A DNA stretch of 64,000 nt, taken from assembly GCA_963942565.1 (NCBI GenBank), contig OZ012684.1, positions 65,463,654 to 65,527,653 of the forward strand, given 5' to 3'. Source of the stretch: Maea johnstoni (taxonomy: Eukaryota > Annelida > Polychaeta > Spionida > Magelonidae). A model generated the notes under the pieces. The model ran no database searches. It saw only the letters and a program-made list of their open reading frames with translations, and had not been told where the DNA came from. The position numbers and the translations under genes were made by a program. This document shows, piece by piece, positions 14,206 to 26,389 of the stretch (position 1 is the first letter of the stretch; each line of letters opens with the position of its first letter).

Positions 14206-14638
14206 TTAACCCTTTGATGCTGAGGCTACTTTCGTCAAAGGCACAAGAACGCAGAACATTTTTAAACCCTGTCAGGCCTAGAAGAAAAATTGTCTGTTTC
14301 CTCTAACGGTCCAAAACAAAAATAGGGTAGGTAGGTCAAAAAAAAGGTTTTTGCATCATTTTTTTGCTCAAAAATGTGTGTTTTATGCACGTTTTATGTT
14401 GATTGGGAGTTGGAAGGGTAGAAAACTTTAGGTAAGGGATTTTTTTGAGTAAAAACTTGTTAGGGTAGGATTACAGGGAACAAACAACTTATTTTTTAGG
14501 CTTCATGTTGGTATTTCTTGGAAAGCTCTCGCTGAGTACTATCAGATGAGTACCCATGTGCCAGGGTTTCAGCAAATTTCCATGTTTTTTGCATAATCTT
14601 GCAATGACCAAATTAGCCACCAGCACTGTAAGGGTTAA
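14206..14638. mobile_element. TTAA-flanked MITE, family B, with nested insertion
   Basis: It begins TTAACCCTTTGATGCTGAGG and ends CTGTAAGGGTTAA, with all family B phrases in order. About 225 bp of unrelated sequence interrupts it between CCCTGTCA and TCATGTTGG. Confidence 0.8.
14275..14502. mobile_element. Nested MITE, Harbinger-like (3-bp duplication TCA)
   Basis: The insert starts GGCCTAGAAGAAAAAT and its other end, reversed, starts AGCCTAAAAAATAAG. The trinucleotide TCA flanks both ends. Uninterrupted family B copies read CCCTGTCATG or CCCTATCATG at this point. Terminal GGCC-type repeats with a 3-bp duplication suit PIF/Harbinger, but the family is inferred. Confidence 0.55.
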
Positions 14639-16555
14639 GCAAAACTGAAACAAAAGGAGAATTTTAGGCAAGAAACTAGTATTTTTCATTGTTACGGGAT
14701 TTGAATTGTCTAAATTGAAAGTGTTATACATGGGTAATTAGCCAGGAGTGTTGACATAAGTCTGGCAACACATGGCATTAGTAGTTTCAGAGTTCACAGC
14801 CCTCAAAGATTTCCCTAGGCAATTTTCCACTGGGCAACAGCCATTTCTTATTGCTTGACATAAATAGATTTGGTGCCAAACAAGTTTGGACTTAAGACCT
14901 GAGTCTCTCAGAGGTCACTGTTTGCACAGGATTAGAGCCAAATCAAGTGGCAGAAAAGACTCAAAGGTGGCTGCCAGCTTGAAAATTATAAAGATGAGTG
15001 GACATCATGCGAATGTCACAAACGGTATTGAGATTCGGTAGTCAAAGAGCAGGTTCTGGTAACCTGAATCAGACACTCATTACTTTTTTTGGACCTTGAA
15101 ACGATGTTCTCTAACAAGCAAAATCATTTTATTGGTAATTTGATTAACCGTGACTTACATCATATATCTCGGCTAATTTTAACTAATTTGATTATAAAAC
15201 TATTAACACTAACCAGTGGTGTGATTGAAATTTACATCATGTTGCCCATTACCAGTAATCAATAAATCAAATTAAAGGTCAATTTAGTGTGAGTAATGAG
15301 AGAAAGTACCCTAACAAGTAAAAAAGTTCAATGCTAAATATGTGGCCACTGAATGCCATACAATATGCATTTAGGGATAGTAATATTGGAGATTTCAGTA
15401 TAGACATAGTATCTATTCCTCCAGAAGCCATGGGTGCCAATTTCTAACACTATAAGGCAAAAAACACATGGTATTTCGGACATTTGGGGTATCATTTTCA
15501 GCAATTGGAAACTCACCGAGACTCATTCGCTTGTGCTAAAAATGATACAACTAAGGCAAAAACAAATATGTTCCTACACACTGCTTGTTTAGGAACCTCT
15601 GTATCCATTTACATCCAGAAATATAACTGCACCAGCAGCAGCTATTTTCAGATGTAGCTAATTTCACCTAGATGCTGCACTAATGCTTCGCCATCAAAGA
15701 TGAACTTTCTTGGCGGCAGTGATAAGAGTTTGCCTGTGATTGACTGGCCTCCTAGGGCATCCTGTTCGGGAAATGCCATTGTAAAGATGAATTATACTTC
15801 TGCTGAGACTCCTTAGCCTACTTAGCCATGGCCACAACTGGAGAACACACATAAAGGAGGTACCTTTCTCAAGGGCCGCGTGTGCTCTGTACTCATCAGC
15901 AACAGGGCAGAGTAGGGATTATACATGATGGGCGTTTTGGGGAATTTGCCCCTATTGGAGCCAAGTTGCAAAAAGACTAGCACTTACTGAATGTGCTTTC
16001 TTTTTCTTTTCTATTTTCATCTCCTATTTTTAAATAGTAGTAGTGCCCCAAAGTACATCTGATTTTTCAATCTGGGGGCGCATACCCCCATACCCCCATA
16101 TCCTGGACAGTGTGCCTCTGGTACAATGTTACCAGCTTACTGCATGCACAGGGATTTATTTGCTCCTAAATTTGAACGGCTAGGAACCAAATCTGCTCCA
16201 GCCTGAAAATGTTAAGGTCAATCCCCACAGAGTACAAAAACCCATCTCTACTTCCAGCAAAAGTCACCGCACTTGCCTGTTTACAATTACTGCAGCCTGC
16301 CTCTTGTTCACAAATGTCTTTTATAAATGCTGCATATTTTGCAAAGAACAGTAGCCCTTAACACACATTGACCCCACTAGCAGTGTGAGAAAAACAGGCA
16401 AAGTTGCTCTTCAATCATCTCCTCTCAGCTTCCATATTCCCTCTGTAACAGGCAGAGAGCAGACACTCAGACGCCATCATAAAGCACTGCTGAATATGTC
16501 GTAACATCCTGTGCACTGGCAGGGCTTAACATTCTTAGCTTTGCTGTTCTCTCTA
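14639..16555. other. Unique sequence, no gene seen
   Basis: The part near 15120-15290 is rich in ATTA, TAATT and ATCAAT homeodomain-like cores. The part 15580-16000 is more GC-balanced. Neither contains a supported frame. Confidence 0.4.
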
Positions 16556-17010
16556 TTCTGGGTACACTCTCAGTCAACATATTGAGGTAATAAAGGATTA
16601 GTCTACAGCAGTGCTGAGAGTAAATTCATTGGCAGTACCAAACATTCTCACTAAGTCAACATTGAGATTATAAAAGGATTATAAGGGATTTAAGACATTA
16701 TTAAAGTGCATTCCTTGCATGGCAGGACCAAATATTCTCAGTGTGCCAGGTATTCTCTATGTATTGGGTACAGAACATAGTCAATATTCTGAGATAATAA
16801 GGGATTGGTTTAACAATAAAGTGCATTCACTGGCATGTTCCAAATATTCTCACCTTTGGTATTCTCTATATACTAGGTACAGGATATAGTCAATATTCTG
16901 AATAAGGGATCGATATAAAGAATTAATGAAAGTGTATTCACTAGCAGGTCCAAATATTCTTAGCTTTGGTATTATCTATATACTGGATACAGAATAAAGG
17001 TCAATGTTCC
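16556..17010. repeat. Degenerate tandem repeat, about 115 bp
   Basis: Four units share CCAAATATTCTCA, GGTATTCTCTAT, GGTACAG.ATA.GTCAATATTCTGA and AAGTGCATTCACTGGCA. The left unit is the most worn. Confidence 0.8.
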
Positions 17011-17127
17011 GTGCATTTAAGGAAACCTTTAAATGCTGGCGATTTAAGTGCTGATCTCATTGTGGTAAGTGGGGATAGAGCCCCATAATTCACAATCTCT
17101 TACAGACTTATATAGTCTATTATAAAG

Positions 17128-17565
17128 TAGAGCTGGGCTCGATTGCTAAGACATCGAGCGCTCGACGAAGTCTCATGATCGATACTCACCACCTTCTGAC
17201 ATCGAGCGACGAACTCGATACAATCCCCCCTAACCCAACCTCATTTGAACCACTACCTGACAGTTTAATCCCCCAAAAAAATTCACAAGAGCCGACCTTG
17301 TGCTTTTATTTCTCAAAAAAAAAATGCGGCGCTAAGGCGGCCGCCATTAAAACTGCACTGCGATAGACACTATCGCGCACGGTAACGCTTGGAAAAGTGT
17401 GGTGAGGGCCACGCTATGTATTTTACATAGTGCTGGTCTGGCCCCCACCACACTTTTCCAAGCACTAACGCGCGCGACATAATCGAATCGAAAACATCGA
17501 CATCGAAAAAAAACAGTCAATTAATCGGATCGCTAAAAAATGGCTGATGAGCACAGCCCTAGCTA
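17128..17565. mobile_element. hAT-like MITE with internal hairpin
   Basis: The left end is TAGAGCTGGGCTCG and the right end, reversed, is TAGCTAGGGCTGTGCTC, a hAT-type terminus. The flanks TTATAAAG (17120-17127) and TTATGAAG (17566-17573) form an 8-bp duplication with one mismatch. Inside, two arms of about 35 bp around GGAAAAGTGTGGTG and CACCACACTTTTCC (17387-17420 and 17425-17464) make a strong hairpin. Both subterminal parts are dense in ATCGA. Confidence 0.75.
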
Positions 17566-17573
17566 TTATGAAG

Positions 17574-18265
17574 AGTCAATGACGCCACTTTAACATTGAC
17601 ATTTTTTCATATGATCATCATTTATTTCACCCATGAAGAATCCCAGTGAAATAATACTCATCAGGATACTTTTTGATAGTATTCTACTAGATAAGACTCT
17701 AAGTCTTAATGTAAACAATCTTTATACAAAACAATAAAGAAAGGGAAAGCACAACAAAATTGTAACTCTGCAACCACACACAAACATGGTTACCCTATAT
17801 CATTATATGCGGTTATGATGGGGAGGGCACATTATTGATAATCATTCTTGCTTCTCAGGAGTTTTGTTATATGAAAAAGGCCACAGGGAAATTAGTGAAA
17901 TATTCATAGATATGGAACATATGCACGCCTGGATGAGCATGTATAAACTAAACATGAATAGTTAATGCTTTGTATTTACGATACACTGGATAGACCTCAG
18001 CGCGAGATATTGCTTTAAATGAAGCTCTGCAGGCTAACATCAATAGTTATTCAGTGCTTTCTTTGATATCGAATTTTTATAAATTTATAATTATGTTATT
18101 AAATATTTTAGCAAATGTGAGGCCCATCTTGAAATTACAAGTATGGCCCATCTTGGAAGTACACATCATACGAGAAAATGTATGAAGCAGCCTTGAATGG
18201 TGGAATACTATCAAGTGTTACATATAATTATATTGTTGGACACAAGAAGTTTGATTTCTCTGCCC
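17574..18265. other. Unique AT-rich sequence
   Basis: Nothing supported. It ends in GCCCATTCATATAT, which borders the following TA array. Confidence 0.5.
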
Positions 18266-18266
18266 A

Positions 18267-18269
<3 letters not shown>

Positions 18270-18358
<89 letters not shown>

Positions 18359-18408
18359 TACATATATATATACATATATATATGTATACATATTTATATA
18401 TATGCCCA

Positions 18409-18439
<31 letters not shown>
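18270..18439. repeat. (TA)n array in two blocks
   Basis: An 80-bp TA block is followed by interrupted TA/CATA sequence and a second TA block (18412-18439). GCCCATTCATAT occurs before each block. Confidence 0.95.
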
Positions 18440-21419
18440 GGGCTCGATCAAGTTGAAGTTAGCATCTAAGACAAAAAATAAATTTTATAGTAGCAATATG
18501 TATCTTACATATTTGGAAAGCTAGAATTCTGAAGTTTCTGGATCTTTAGTCAGATTTACTGTATTCCCATTTATGAAAAAGTTATGAACATTTTACTGCA
18601 GGGTGTTTGTTTGTTTGTTCAACGCCTCTCTGACAATAACATTTAACAAAATGTTAAAACCACCATATTTTCTTGTAAAACCATCTTATGATCTTCAACA
18701 TTGCTTTAGATGATACAATTATACCTGGGAAGACTGTGCCAAGAGATATAGGATTGAATATTATGTTTTGGGGTGTTTTTGATGATTTTTAAATACAGTG
18801 ATCCGTGATTCCGTAACATGTGATTCCGTAACAGAAAAATAGCATTTTTTTAATTTTTGAAAATGTTCAGATTGGATCATTACCATGAAACTTCATAGAA
18901 AAAAGCATTTTAACACTGATTTAACTATGAGTGGCACACTTTTGAAAAATAAATTTTCAAACAGTGTTTTTGTGGGGGTTAAAGTTGGTGATTCCGTTAC
19001 GTTACGGAATCACATATTTGATAAATTGACTGGTTCAAGCCTATAGATGTCTTGAACATTCTTTAAATGGACTAGTTTGTTATCTAAACTTTAAGTTTAG
19101 TATTAACTGATAGTTCCCATATTTAGAATGAGACATTGTGCACAGTATTTTGAAAAAAAAGTATATATGTCCATTATCGAGTAGTATTTTCAATAATCAA
19201 TATGGCATCAAAACGCTTTGAACAAGGACTAAGCTACATACATGGAAATCAGATGAAGTTCTTTATAAACAAGTAACTCACATACAATTTTGAGAAAGGT
19301 ACAATTATTCAAAATGTGTCATAGCACCAAACTACCTTTTTAAAAACATTCACACAATTTTAAAGTAGAGTATAATTAAGCTGGCCAGCAGGGCATCTCA
19401 GCCTGATTTGGACGCCCACTCCCTCAAAAATCACCCATCAGGACATCCAAATAATTTTGTGAGTAACCCTTTAAAAAGACATTTTCAAATATATAAAAGA
19501 ATTGTTTTCACTCTAGTTTAAATTCAGTGACTTTTTATAAGGCATTTGTTTGAAGAAGTACATGCATGTTCATGGTTATAATGGGCCGTATCTACCTATT
19601 CAAACTGTTGCGTACAGAATTTTAGAATATTGAATTCAATATTTTCCCTCAAATTCAGGAAAACTTGCTCCCTCATTTGGCTGTCTTATCCTATAGTAAT
19701 ATCATTCATGAACCCTATTTGTTCAAGACTTTTGTAAAATAGTAGATTTTAGAGAATTTATATCTGTGGTGGACAGGAAAGCTCTTCGACAGAGATTTTA
19801 GATACCTTCACAGAAACAGAGATTCTCCTTCAAGTAAAGAAAAAAACTGAAGTTTAGCACATGGTCAATGTAGCCCAGATCCCGAAGTCTCTATTTATGC
19901 ATATATTTTATAACTTGACCACCCGCATTAAATTTTAGAGGAATTTATTCAGTGTTTCAGATGAAACTTACACACTGCTGAGGACACTTTAAAAAAAAAC
20001 TTGTGTCACAAGTGTAGAAGGGGAAGGATTCAATACATAAACATTTCTCAGAGAACAAAATTTTGTTACATCACTCAAAGATACAATATAGTCATACATA
20101 AGACTCATATGATACTGTTTTATACAAAGCCAGTCATAGATCAGCAGTCTAAATGATTTTTAAAACAAATTTCCAGGGATTCTCCATTCGCCCAATAGAC
20201 ATGTATGATCTACTCCAGAAAAAATATCCAACAGTTAATAAGATCACAAATGCATGTTTAAAAAGAATCATTACATAGTTATTTGTATAAGTATTTAGCA
20301 AATTTGGCATTAACTATAAATGTTCATAATTCATTCATAACTCAGCTAGTTTGATATCAATTGGTATGTGTACAGATGTGTACCTTGACTGACACCTCCA
20401 TCCTGTCTGCAAATGCAATGTCTCCATTCACCTCTACATCCCTAATCCTGAAGCCACCCATTCAGTTAATCAGATCAGAGTAGATGCAATTTCCCCCCGA
20501 ATCATATCCTCCTTCCCCAGACTAAACAATAAGGGGTGTTAATGAGAGGGGACAGAGGAGGAAAAACAGAATCCACATTGTCTGGGGTATACCAACATCC
20601 TTGATGTGTACAGGAAGTGATATAAAACTGACCAGGTAGTGAGTTAAATCTACCTCTGAGAATGCAGAAGGTAACATCATGTTTTTCAAAACCTTTTCAG
20701 ATAAATGATCTATTTATAAGAAGCCTCAAAGTTAAATCAATTACAGCTCATATAAGTTAATTGTCTAACAATTGCCCTTGTGGGGAAGTGGTCCCTCTAA
20801 CATTAGACATTGTCATCTGTTACCTACCATCAGAGACGTATAGAACCCACTCTCTGCTGCCATGTAATTCCTAATTAAGTGCTCCCTTTAAATAGTAAAA
20901 TTTATGTCTTTATATCAGTACACTAACTTAACTTTTTATTAAAGCAGAAAATTTCACCATAGTGCACTCTTTTAATGAAAGATATTGATTGTTACAGAAA
21001 ATGTGATTCTGTAACAAATGGTAAATGTGATTCCGTAACAAGACCATCTGTCAAAGTTACTTGAATAAAGTTCACTTTAACTTATTCAACACCTAACTTT
21101 GTGGTGGAATCTGTGCAAAACAAATTTACCTACCACATGATAAAGAAACTTTTGGAAAAAAGTGGCAGGAACAGCATGAAAGTGGTATTTGATGAAAGTG
21201 GTAGAAAACAGATGGTAATTTTGAGTGATTCCGTAACAGGCATGTTTTTTCACTTTTTTACCCAAAAATCATTTTCTGGGGAAGTTGGAACTTGGTCCAT
21301 TTAAAAGAACTTTCAAAGCCCTACACAACCATATAAAGCATGATTTCCTAACTTTTTCCATTATAAAGATATCTAAGCTTGAACAGCAAAAGTGTGATTC
21401 CGTAACAGCTTGATCGAGC

Positions 21420-21421
<2 letters not shown>
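18440..21421. mobile_element. Candidate 2.98-kb non-autonomous DNA transposon, unassigned
   Basis: The segment is bounded by GGGCTCGATCAAG (18440-18452) and its inverted copy CTTGATCGAGCCC (21409-21421), with (TA)n directly outside on both sides. Near both ends the 14-mer GTGATTCCGTAACA recurs: exact copies at 18805, 18820, 21027, 21225 and 21394, a variant at 21003, and a near-palindromic pair at 18988-19013. All exact copies point the same way. No transposase frame is visible. The ends, the subterminal motif array and the TA target suggest a cut-and-paste element. I cannot assign a superfamily. Confidence 0.55.
19378..19600. mobile_element. Family C MITE fragment inside the 2.98-kb element
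   Basis: GGCCAGCAGGGCATCTCAG, the following ATTTGGACGCC, CAGGACATCCAAATAATTTT and a later GTTCATGGTTATAAT follow the order of the copy at 46251. The right end is not clear. Confidence 0.55.

Positions 21422-21510
<89 letters not shown>
21422..21510. repeat. (TA)n array
   Basis: An uninterrupted TA run of about 88 bp borders the right end of the 2.98-kb element. Confidence 0.97.
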
Positions 21511-21511
<1 letters not shown>

Positions 21512-22247
21512 CACAAACTTTGAAAATATTTCAACTTACTCATACACATATTCAAATCAACTGCTTGAGATTTTATCATTACATCTAACATTGCCAAATA
21601 ATCGATTACGGTTCTGTAGACAGATTTCACTGAGGAGGAAATTGGGATGTCGCCTCCATGAAAGTCTGAGGGAGAAATTGCCAAAGTTGACAGATTCCGT
21701 AATAGATGGTGTTCAAGTTGTCTAAACAAGAGAGAGGCGCTCAACAACAAGCCAGTGCATCAACTGGAATGATTCATGTTCCCGAAGCCAGAGCATTCAT
21801 CAAGAAGGCCGTCTTTCCTGGTGGCATAACCACTCAATTATGTAGCACGGCTGGACTGCACAAGTACATCATGTCACGGTCCCCTCCCGGTGCTGTCTGT
21901 ATCATAGTGAGAAAAGGCACCAATACTCCGGGGGTCGAACGCAATTCAACATTCAAAATCAGCTTGATAATCAGGTTTATTATCCACTAGTCTGCACATC
22001 TGTGTTCAGATGAAGATTAATTGCCGAGTTGTGAATGAAGACAAATAAGCATGTTTTTGCAGGAGGATCCTCAGAGATGGTCTCCACTAGCACACGATTG
22101 GCCCGATGCCTGAGGCCCCACCAGGAACAGAATGCTAATACCTCATCTACCTGATAATTCAACCACCAGGCCAACACACATTGAATAATTAACAACAATT
22201 TACTTGAGGGAAACTAGTATACTTTAACCATGAAATGGGAATTTTGT
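21511..22247. other. Unique sequence, weak frame only
   Basis: A 94-codon frame at 21706-21990 on the plus strand starts before a GC-balanced stretch but shows no known domain. A decayed GATTCCGTAA copy lies at 21691-21705, outside the element next door. Confidence 0.35.
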
Positions 22248-22452
22248 TTATTGTAACATTGTTTTACCATATTGAGACTAAGTGACCGTGACTAGCCAGT
22301 TGTAATTGGTGGAAGGAACTTAAGGGCTTGGTAAAAACTACTGGCAACTTTACTTCCTCATATCCTGAGAAGGGTCCAAACCCAAGCAGTGGTTCTAGAG
22401 AGACAACGAGAACTCAGTGGCAATGCCTTAGACCTTTAGGTGATCAGTGCTT
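22248..22452 (-). repeat. tRNA-derived SINE, copy 1 of a cluster of three
   Basis: Read on the minus strand it has a degenerate tRNA-like head near 22440, GTTTGGACCCTTCTCAGG in place of the B box region, the body, and the CTAGTCACGG tail element. It is the most diverged of the three. Confidence 0.7.
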
Positions 22453-22459
22453 GGCTTAA

Positions 22460-22690
22460 TTTGAATTTGAATTTCGTTTTTCGTCACATTTATGCCAATT
22501 GTGGCTAATTCGTGACTAGCCAGTTGTAAATAGTGGAGGAAACCGGAGTACCCGGCAAAAACCACTGCCTAACTCCAAGTCACTGGCAACTTTCTCACAT
22601 GCCCAGGCTGGGATTTGAACCCGGGTAGTGGTGAGAGACAGCGTACAGTCAGTGGCGGCGCCTTAGACCACACGGCCGTCAGAGCAGGCC
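22460..22690 (-). repeat. tRNA-derived SINE, best-preserved head
   Basis: On the minus strand the head reads GGCCGTGTGGTCTAAGGCG (A box region) and GGGTTCAAATCCC (B box), as in a real tRNA. The body GTGAGAAAGTTGCCAGTGAC and tail CTAGTCACGAATTAGCC follow. The promoter boxes look intact, so this copy could be young. Confidence 0.85.
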
Positions 22691-22699
22691 CTCATGCTT

Positions 22700-22842
22700 G
22701 GCTTACCACTGTCGATGGTCCCAAGTCACTGGCAACTTTCTCACATATCCTGAGCAGGATTCGAACCCAAGCAGTGGTGAACGAGAGACAGCAAGCACTC
22801 AGTGGCAACGCCTGAGACCTTTAGGTGATCAGGGCAGGCCCC
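22700..22842 (-). repeat. tRNA-derived SINE, 3'-truncated copy
   Basis: It contains the head, the B box GGTTCGAATCC and the TGAGAAAGTTGCCAGTGAC body, then stops where the second copy begins. The run suggests repeated insertion into, or duplication of, the same element. Confidence 0.75.
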
Positions 22843-23530
22843 TATGAAAATGGAGTTGGAATATGCTATTGGCTTTGAATTATATCTCAAGCAAACAAAA
22901 TCAGCTTGTATTTCCACTTTTCAGAATGCAAGTCACTATCACTATAAAATGATAAAATAGAAAACTATTGCATATGATTTACCCTTAAATGTATACAACA
23001 TTGATATTGCCTATTCAACCAACTAATGGAACCGCTTTTCGCATATAGTGACATCCCTAATGTTATATTAGAAACCTCCAAGGTACAGTGTACCCTCATC
23101 ATGGGCGTGTGATGGAACAACCTCTGGATGGGCACACGGCGTAAGAACACGATAAATGTGTATCTAATTTCCTGCGAGGTATAATCCAGGCGTTTTTACG
23201 TGATAAGGCGGTTCACATGAGCAGGAATTGCCTCAGCAAGCAGGGGTGCATGTACGGCGCTTATTCATTATTTACTAGATTTAGCAAATAGGCAGTTAAA
23301 TGGATTTTAACAGATTCCCCTCGCTCATGACACCAGGCGTGAGGCCACAGTCATTATCCTTGCCAGAATTTCATCACCCACACGCTCCGGCTAGGTTTTC
23401 CTAATCTTGAGATTGATCGTGATGAGATGATAGGAAAATCACATTGGCACCTATCGGGAAATAGCTGCGGGAAAAACCTCCACTGATGGCTCAGCAGAGA
23501 TGATTAGCTAAGCTCAGCCAAAATACCTAT
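22843..23530. other. Unique sequence, nothing recognised
   Basis: The less AT-rich part 23090-23530 has no repeat or supported frame. Confidence 0.45.
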
Positions 23531-24190
23531 AAGGCACGTCTCAACATGTGAGGTTTCACCAAATCGCGTCGGTGTTAGTTGATCATGGATGATTCCGGAA
23601 CGGCACTTTAGACAGCCTTGCGTAAGGTTTCATCAAATCAAGATGGTACTTGTTGGTCATGGATCATTCCAAAATAAGTGACAAAATGTCCAAAATCACA
23701 AGCTTCAGGATTCCTGCGTGGCACTTTTAACAGACATGTGTAAGGTTTCACCAAATTGCGCTAGTGCTAGTTATCATGATTGATTCCAAAATAAGGGCAA
23801 AAATGTCCAAAATCACAAGCTTCATGATTCCTGTGTGGCATCTTTAACCCTTATGCTGCTGGCGCCTATAATTTGGCCAATACAATATGATGAAAAAAAC
23901 CCAGAAAAATGAAAGAAAAACCTGGCACATGGTTACTCATCTGAGAGAATTTAGCATGAGCTATCCATTGAATACCAACATGACAGGGTTTAGATGTTTT
24001 TTTCAAATTCTTTGCATCCTTGTGCTTTGGATGAAAATAGCCTCAGCATTGGAAGGTTTATAAGCTGCATGTAAGGTTAACCAAATTGCTTTAGTCTCAT
24101 TTGACCATGGATGATTTCAATATAAATGACAAAAAGCCTTGATCACAAACATCAGGATTTTCTGCATGGCACTTACAACAGCATATCTCA
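23531..24190. repeat. Tandem repeat of about 115 bp, interrupted by a MITE
   Basis: Four units share TGTAAGGTTTCACCAAAT, GATCATGGATGATTCC, AATGTCCAAAATCACAAGC and GATTCCTGCGTGGCACTTT. The last unit is split by the family B MITE at 23844-24060. Confidence 0.8.
23844..24060. mobile_element. TTAA-flanked MITE, family B, inside the tandem array
   Basis: Reverse orientation compared with the copy at 11718. It starts TTAACCCTTATGCTGCTGG and contains CATGACAGGGTTTAGA and TTGTGCTTTGGATGAAAATAG. The right TTAA has decayed. An intact neighbouring unit reads GGCACTTTTAACAGACATG at the insertion point. Confidence 0.75.
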
Positions 24191-24234
24191 GTACTTTACT
24201 AGGACACCACTTTGTTTCTTGAAAGAAAGTGGAA

Positions 24235-24458
24235 TGGCTCATGATCATGCTCACAGCGCCCAAAAGCAGCCAGACAATTTTGATGAAATCTTGCAGGTTA
24301 AAGCATAGTTAGGAAAATATTTGATAGAAAAATGTCAATTGGAACATAAACAACAACTCGCCTTCAAATATTTAGTAAAATAATTCTTAGTTATTGCCGA
24401 AAATGTTTTAGATCCAGACGACAATTTATGGAGGAACTCTTAACCATTAATGGGTTAA
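24235..24458. mobile_element. TTAA-flanked MITE, family A
   Basis: It carries CAAAAGCAGCCAGACAATTT, the core ACTCGCCTTCAAATATTT, AGATCCAGACGACAATTTAT and ends CCATTAATGGGTTAA. The left TTAA is decayed. Confidence 0.7.
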
Positions 24459-26389
24459 GCAATTGCTGGTGACCAGATAGCAATAAAGTCAGCAATCCAT
24501 TCCCTACCCAGTGTCCATGACTGGGTAATCTCCAATGAGCCAATTGGCCTCATCCACTTATTGTAATTGGCTTACAGCATTCACCACAAGTACACCTTAA
24601 TCAGCCAATTCACAAAAGCCCAAGGATTCCATACCTTTCTTTATTGCATTGCATCTCAATTACCAGCTATAATTTCCGTAGGAGGATAGGCTAATGATCA
24701 ATGTTACTTACTGTACTAATAGATAGTGGCTTACTGATATGAGATGTATTCTATACAGAATGGGAAGCAAGTCCTTTATATTATGTTTATATCAAATCAT
24801 ACGTTTAGCCTGGAGCTCAACCTTCCAGCAGAGGAACTGCATGGAATTACTGAGTGCTATAAATTTGCTAACAGCAAAGTTAGACATTAAGGTTCTGGAA
24901 ATGCTTTTTTCTTGGACCAATGAATAGTGATATGACAATCAATGATTAATTGTAAAGTTCTCCAATCAATTGTTTTGTCACAATTGTAAATAAGCTGATT
25001 ACAAAGAATAACCATTTCGAAATGATTATTGCTTAGGAAAAATAAAGACAGACTACGGGCACAGACCTTGAGCTGATATCCTGTATAACAGTCCATACAC
25101 CCACATTCCTATATTGCCTTTCACAGCTCTGAAGACTTACCTACAAAGAAAGAAAAGGAGAACCATGTAAGTCATGTTTTAGGTGTATCAGACAGAATGA
25201 TCTGCATGCAATAAAAAGTTTTACTTCCATTAAGATCATCATCCACTTACATTTTTAATACAGGACATATCAGAATATCAGAATGGAAAGTTTGAGACAA
25301 GTATTGATTTTAAACAAGAATCAATAAGGCACACACAAACATGTATTAACAGTTGTACCTGTAGTAAAAAGTTCAATGTGGAGTGAAAATAATGTTGTTT
25401 TCAAATTGTGACCTTCATTATTGTTTACTTACACAAAATTATATTTTTAAAATTCTTGAAGTGATTTGATTAGATCAAAGTATAGATAAAACAGTACAAG
25501 CATGCATAAATATATTGTTAATTTTCATAAGAAAAAATTCTCGCATGTTTCCTACTAGACAAGTATGAAACTCATAACACAGCCAGATAGGTTTTATTAC
25601 TGCAGCTAAGTCTACTCAGTTGTGACAGGCAGGTCACAAAAAACCTTTTAAGCAAGACAAGGGTTAAAGTTCCATGTAACTCTGCTGCCAAATTATAGTG
25701 TGGTCGATACTGACATGCCTAAGAGCCATGGCAGGGGCTTACCCAATGCATCCGGCATACAATTTAGCCTGGCAGATACAATTACTGTTAGAGAACGTTT
25801 TACTTCACCTGTCAAAATTTTAATGGACCTCGACTGTAAGAGCTAAAATGATTGTTGCAGATAATAGATCTGGCTACAACATAGCATTTTGCGATTGACA
25901 TGCTGTTTTTACTTTTAAATAAACCTATATTTCTTATGACTTTATCATACATGAGTGCTTTTTTCAAAATTGCTTGTTCTGGTAATGTCTCATTCACTTA
26001 ACCACTAGAAAACATTTAATGAGTAGTAACTCTTTTGATTAATTTGTGCTTAGCTATTTACATCCATAAATTTCAAAAACATTGGAATTTTTCACTATTC
26101 ATTCTGAGAAAAGAAATTAGAGTGAAATATTTCTTTAGACAGAATGAGGATTTTTTGATTGTTCACACAGGGATACCTAACTTGGGTATTTTAAAGATAA
26201 ATGAGTCAATTAATAAATTGGCCATTCATCACTTTCTTAATTGGTATACCTGAATAATCATGTGGTACGTGGGATGTGGGAATGCAATTAAAACCATTAT
26301 TGGTTGGCCTGAATTTCATCTGTATATTTGTATGCATAAAATGTGCATATTGTATCTAGATCGAACAATAAACTTTATCCAAATTTTGA
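24459..26389. other. Unique AT-rich sequence, no gene seen
   Basis: No repeat of note. The part 24470-24680 is more GC-balanced. Short frames on both strands have no recognisable content. Confidence 0.45.

Noticed and set aside
22600-22690. Functional tRNA gene
   Set aside because: The A and B boxes are good, but the sequence continues into a repeated body and tail found in at least seven other places, so it is a SINE head.
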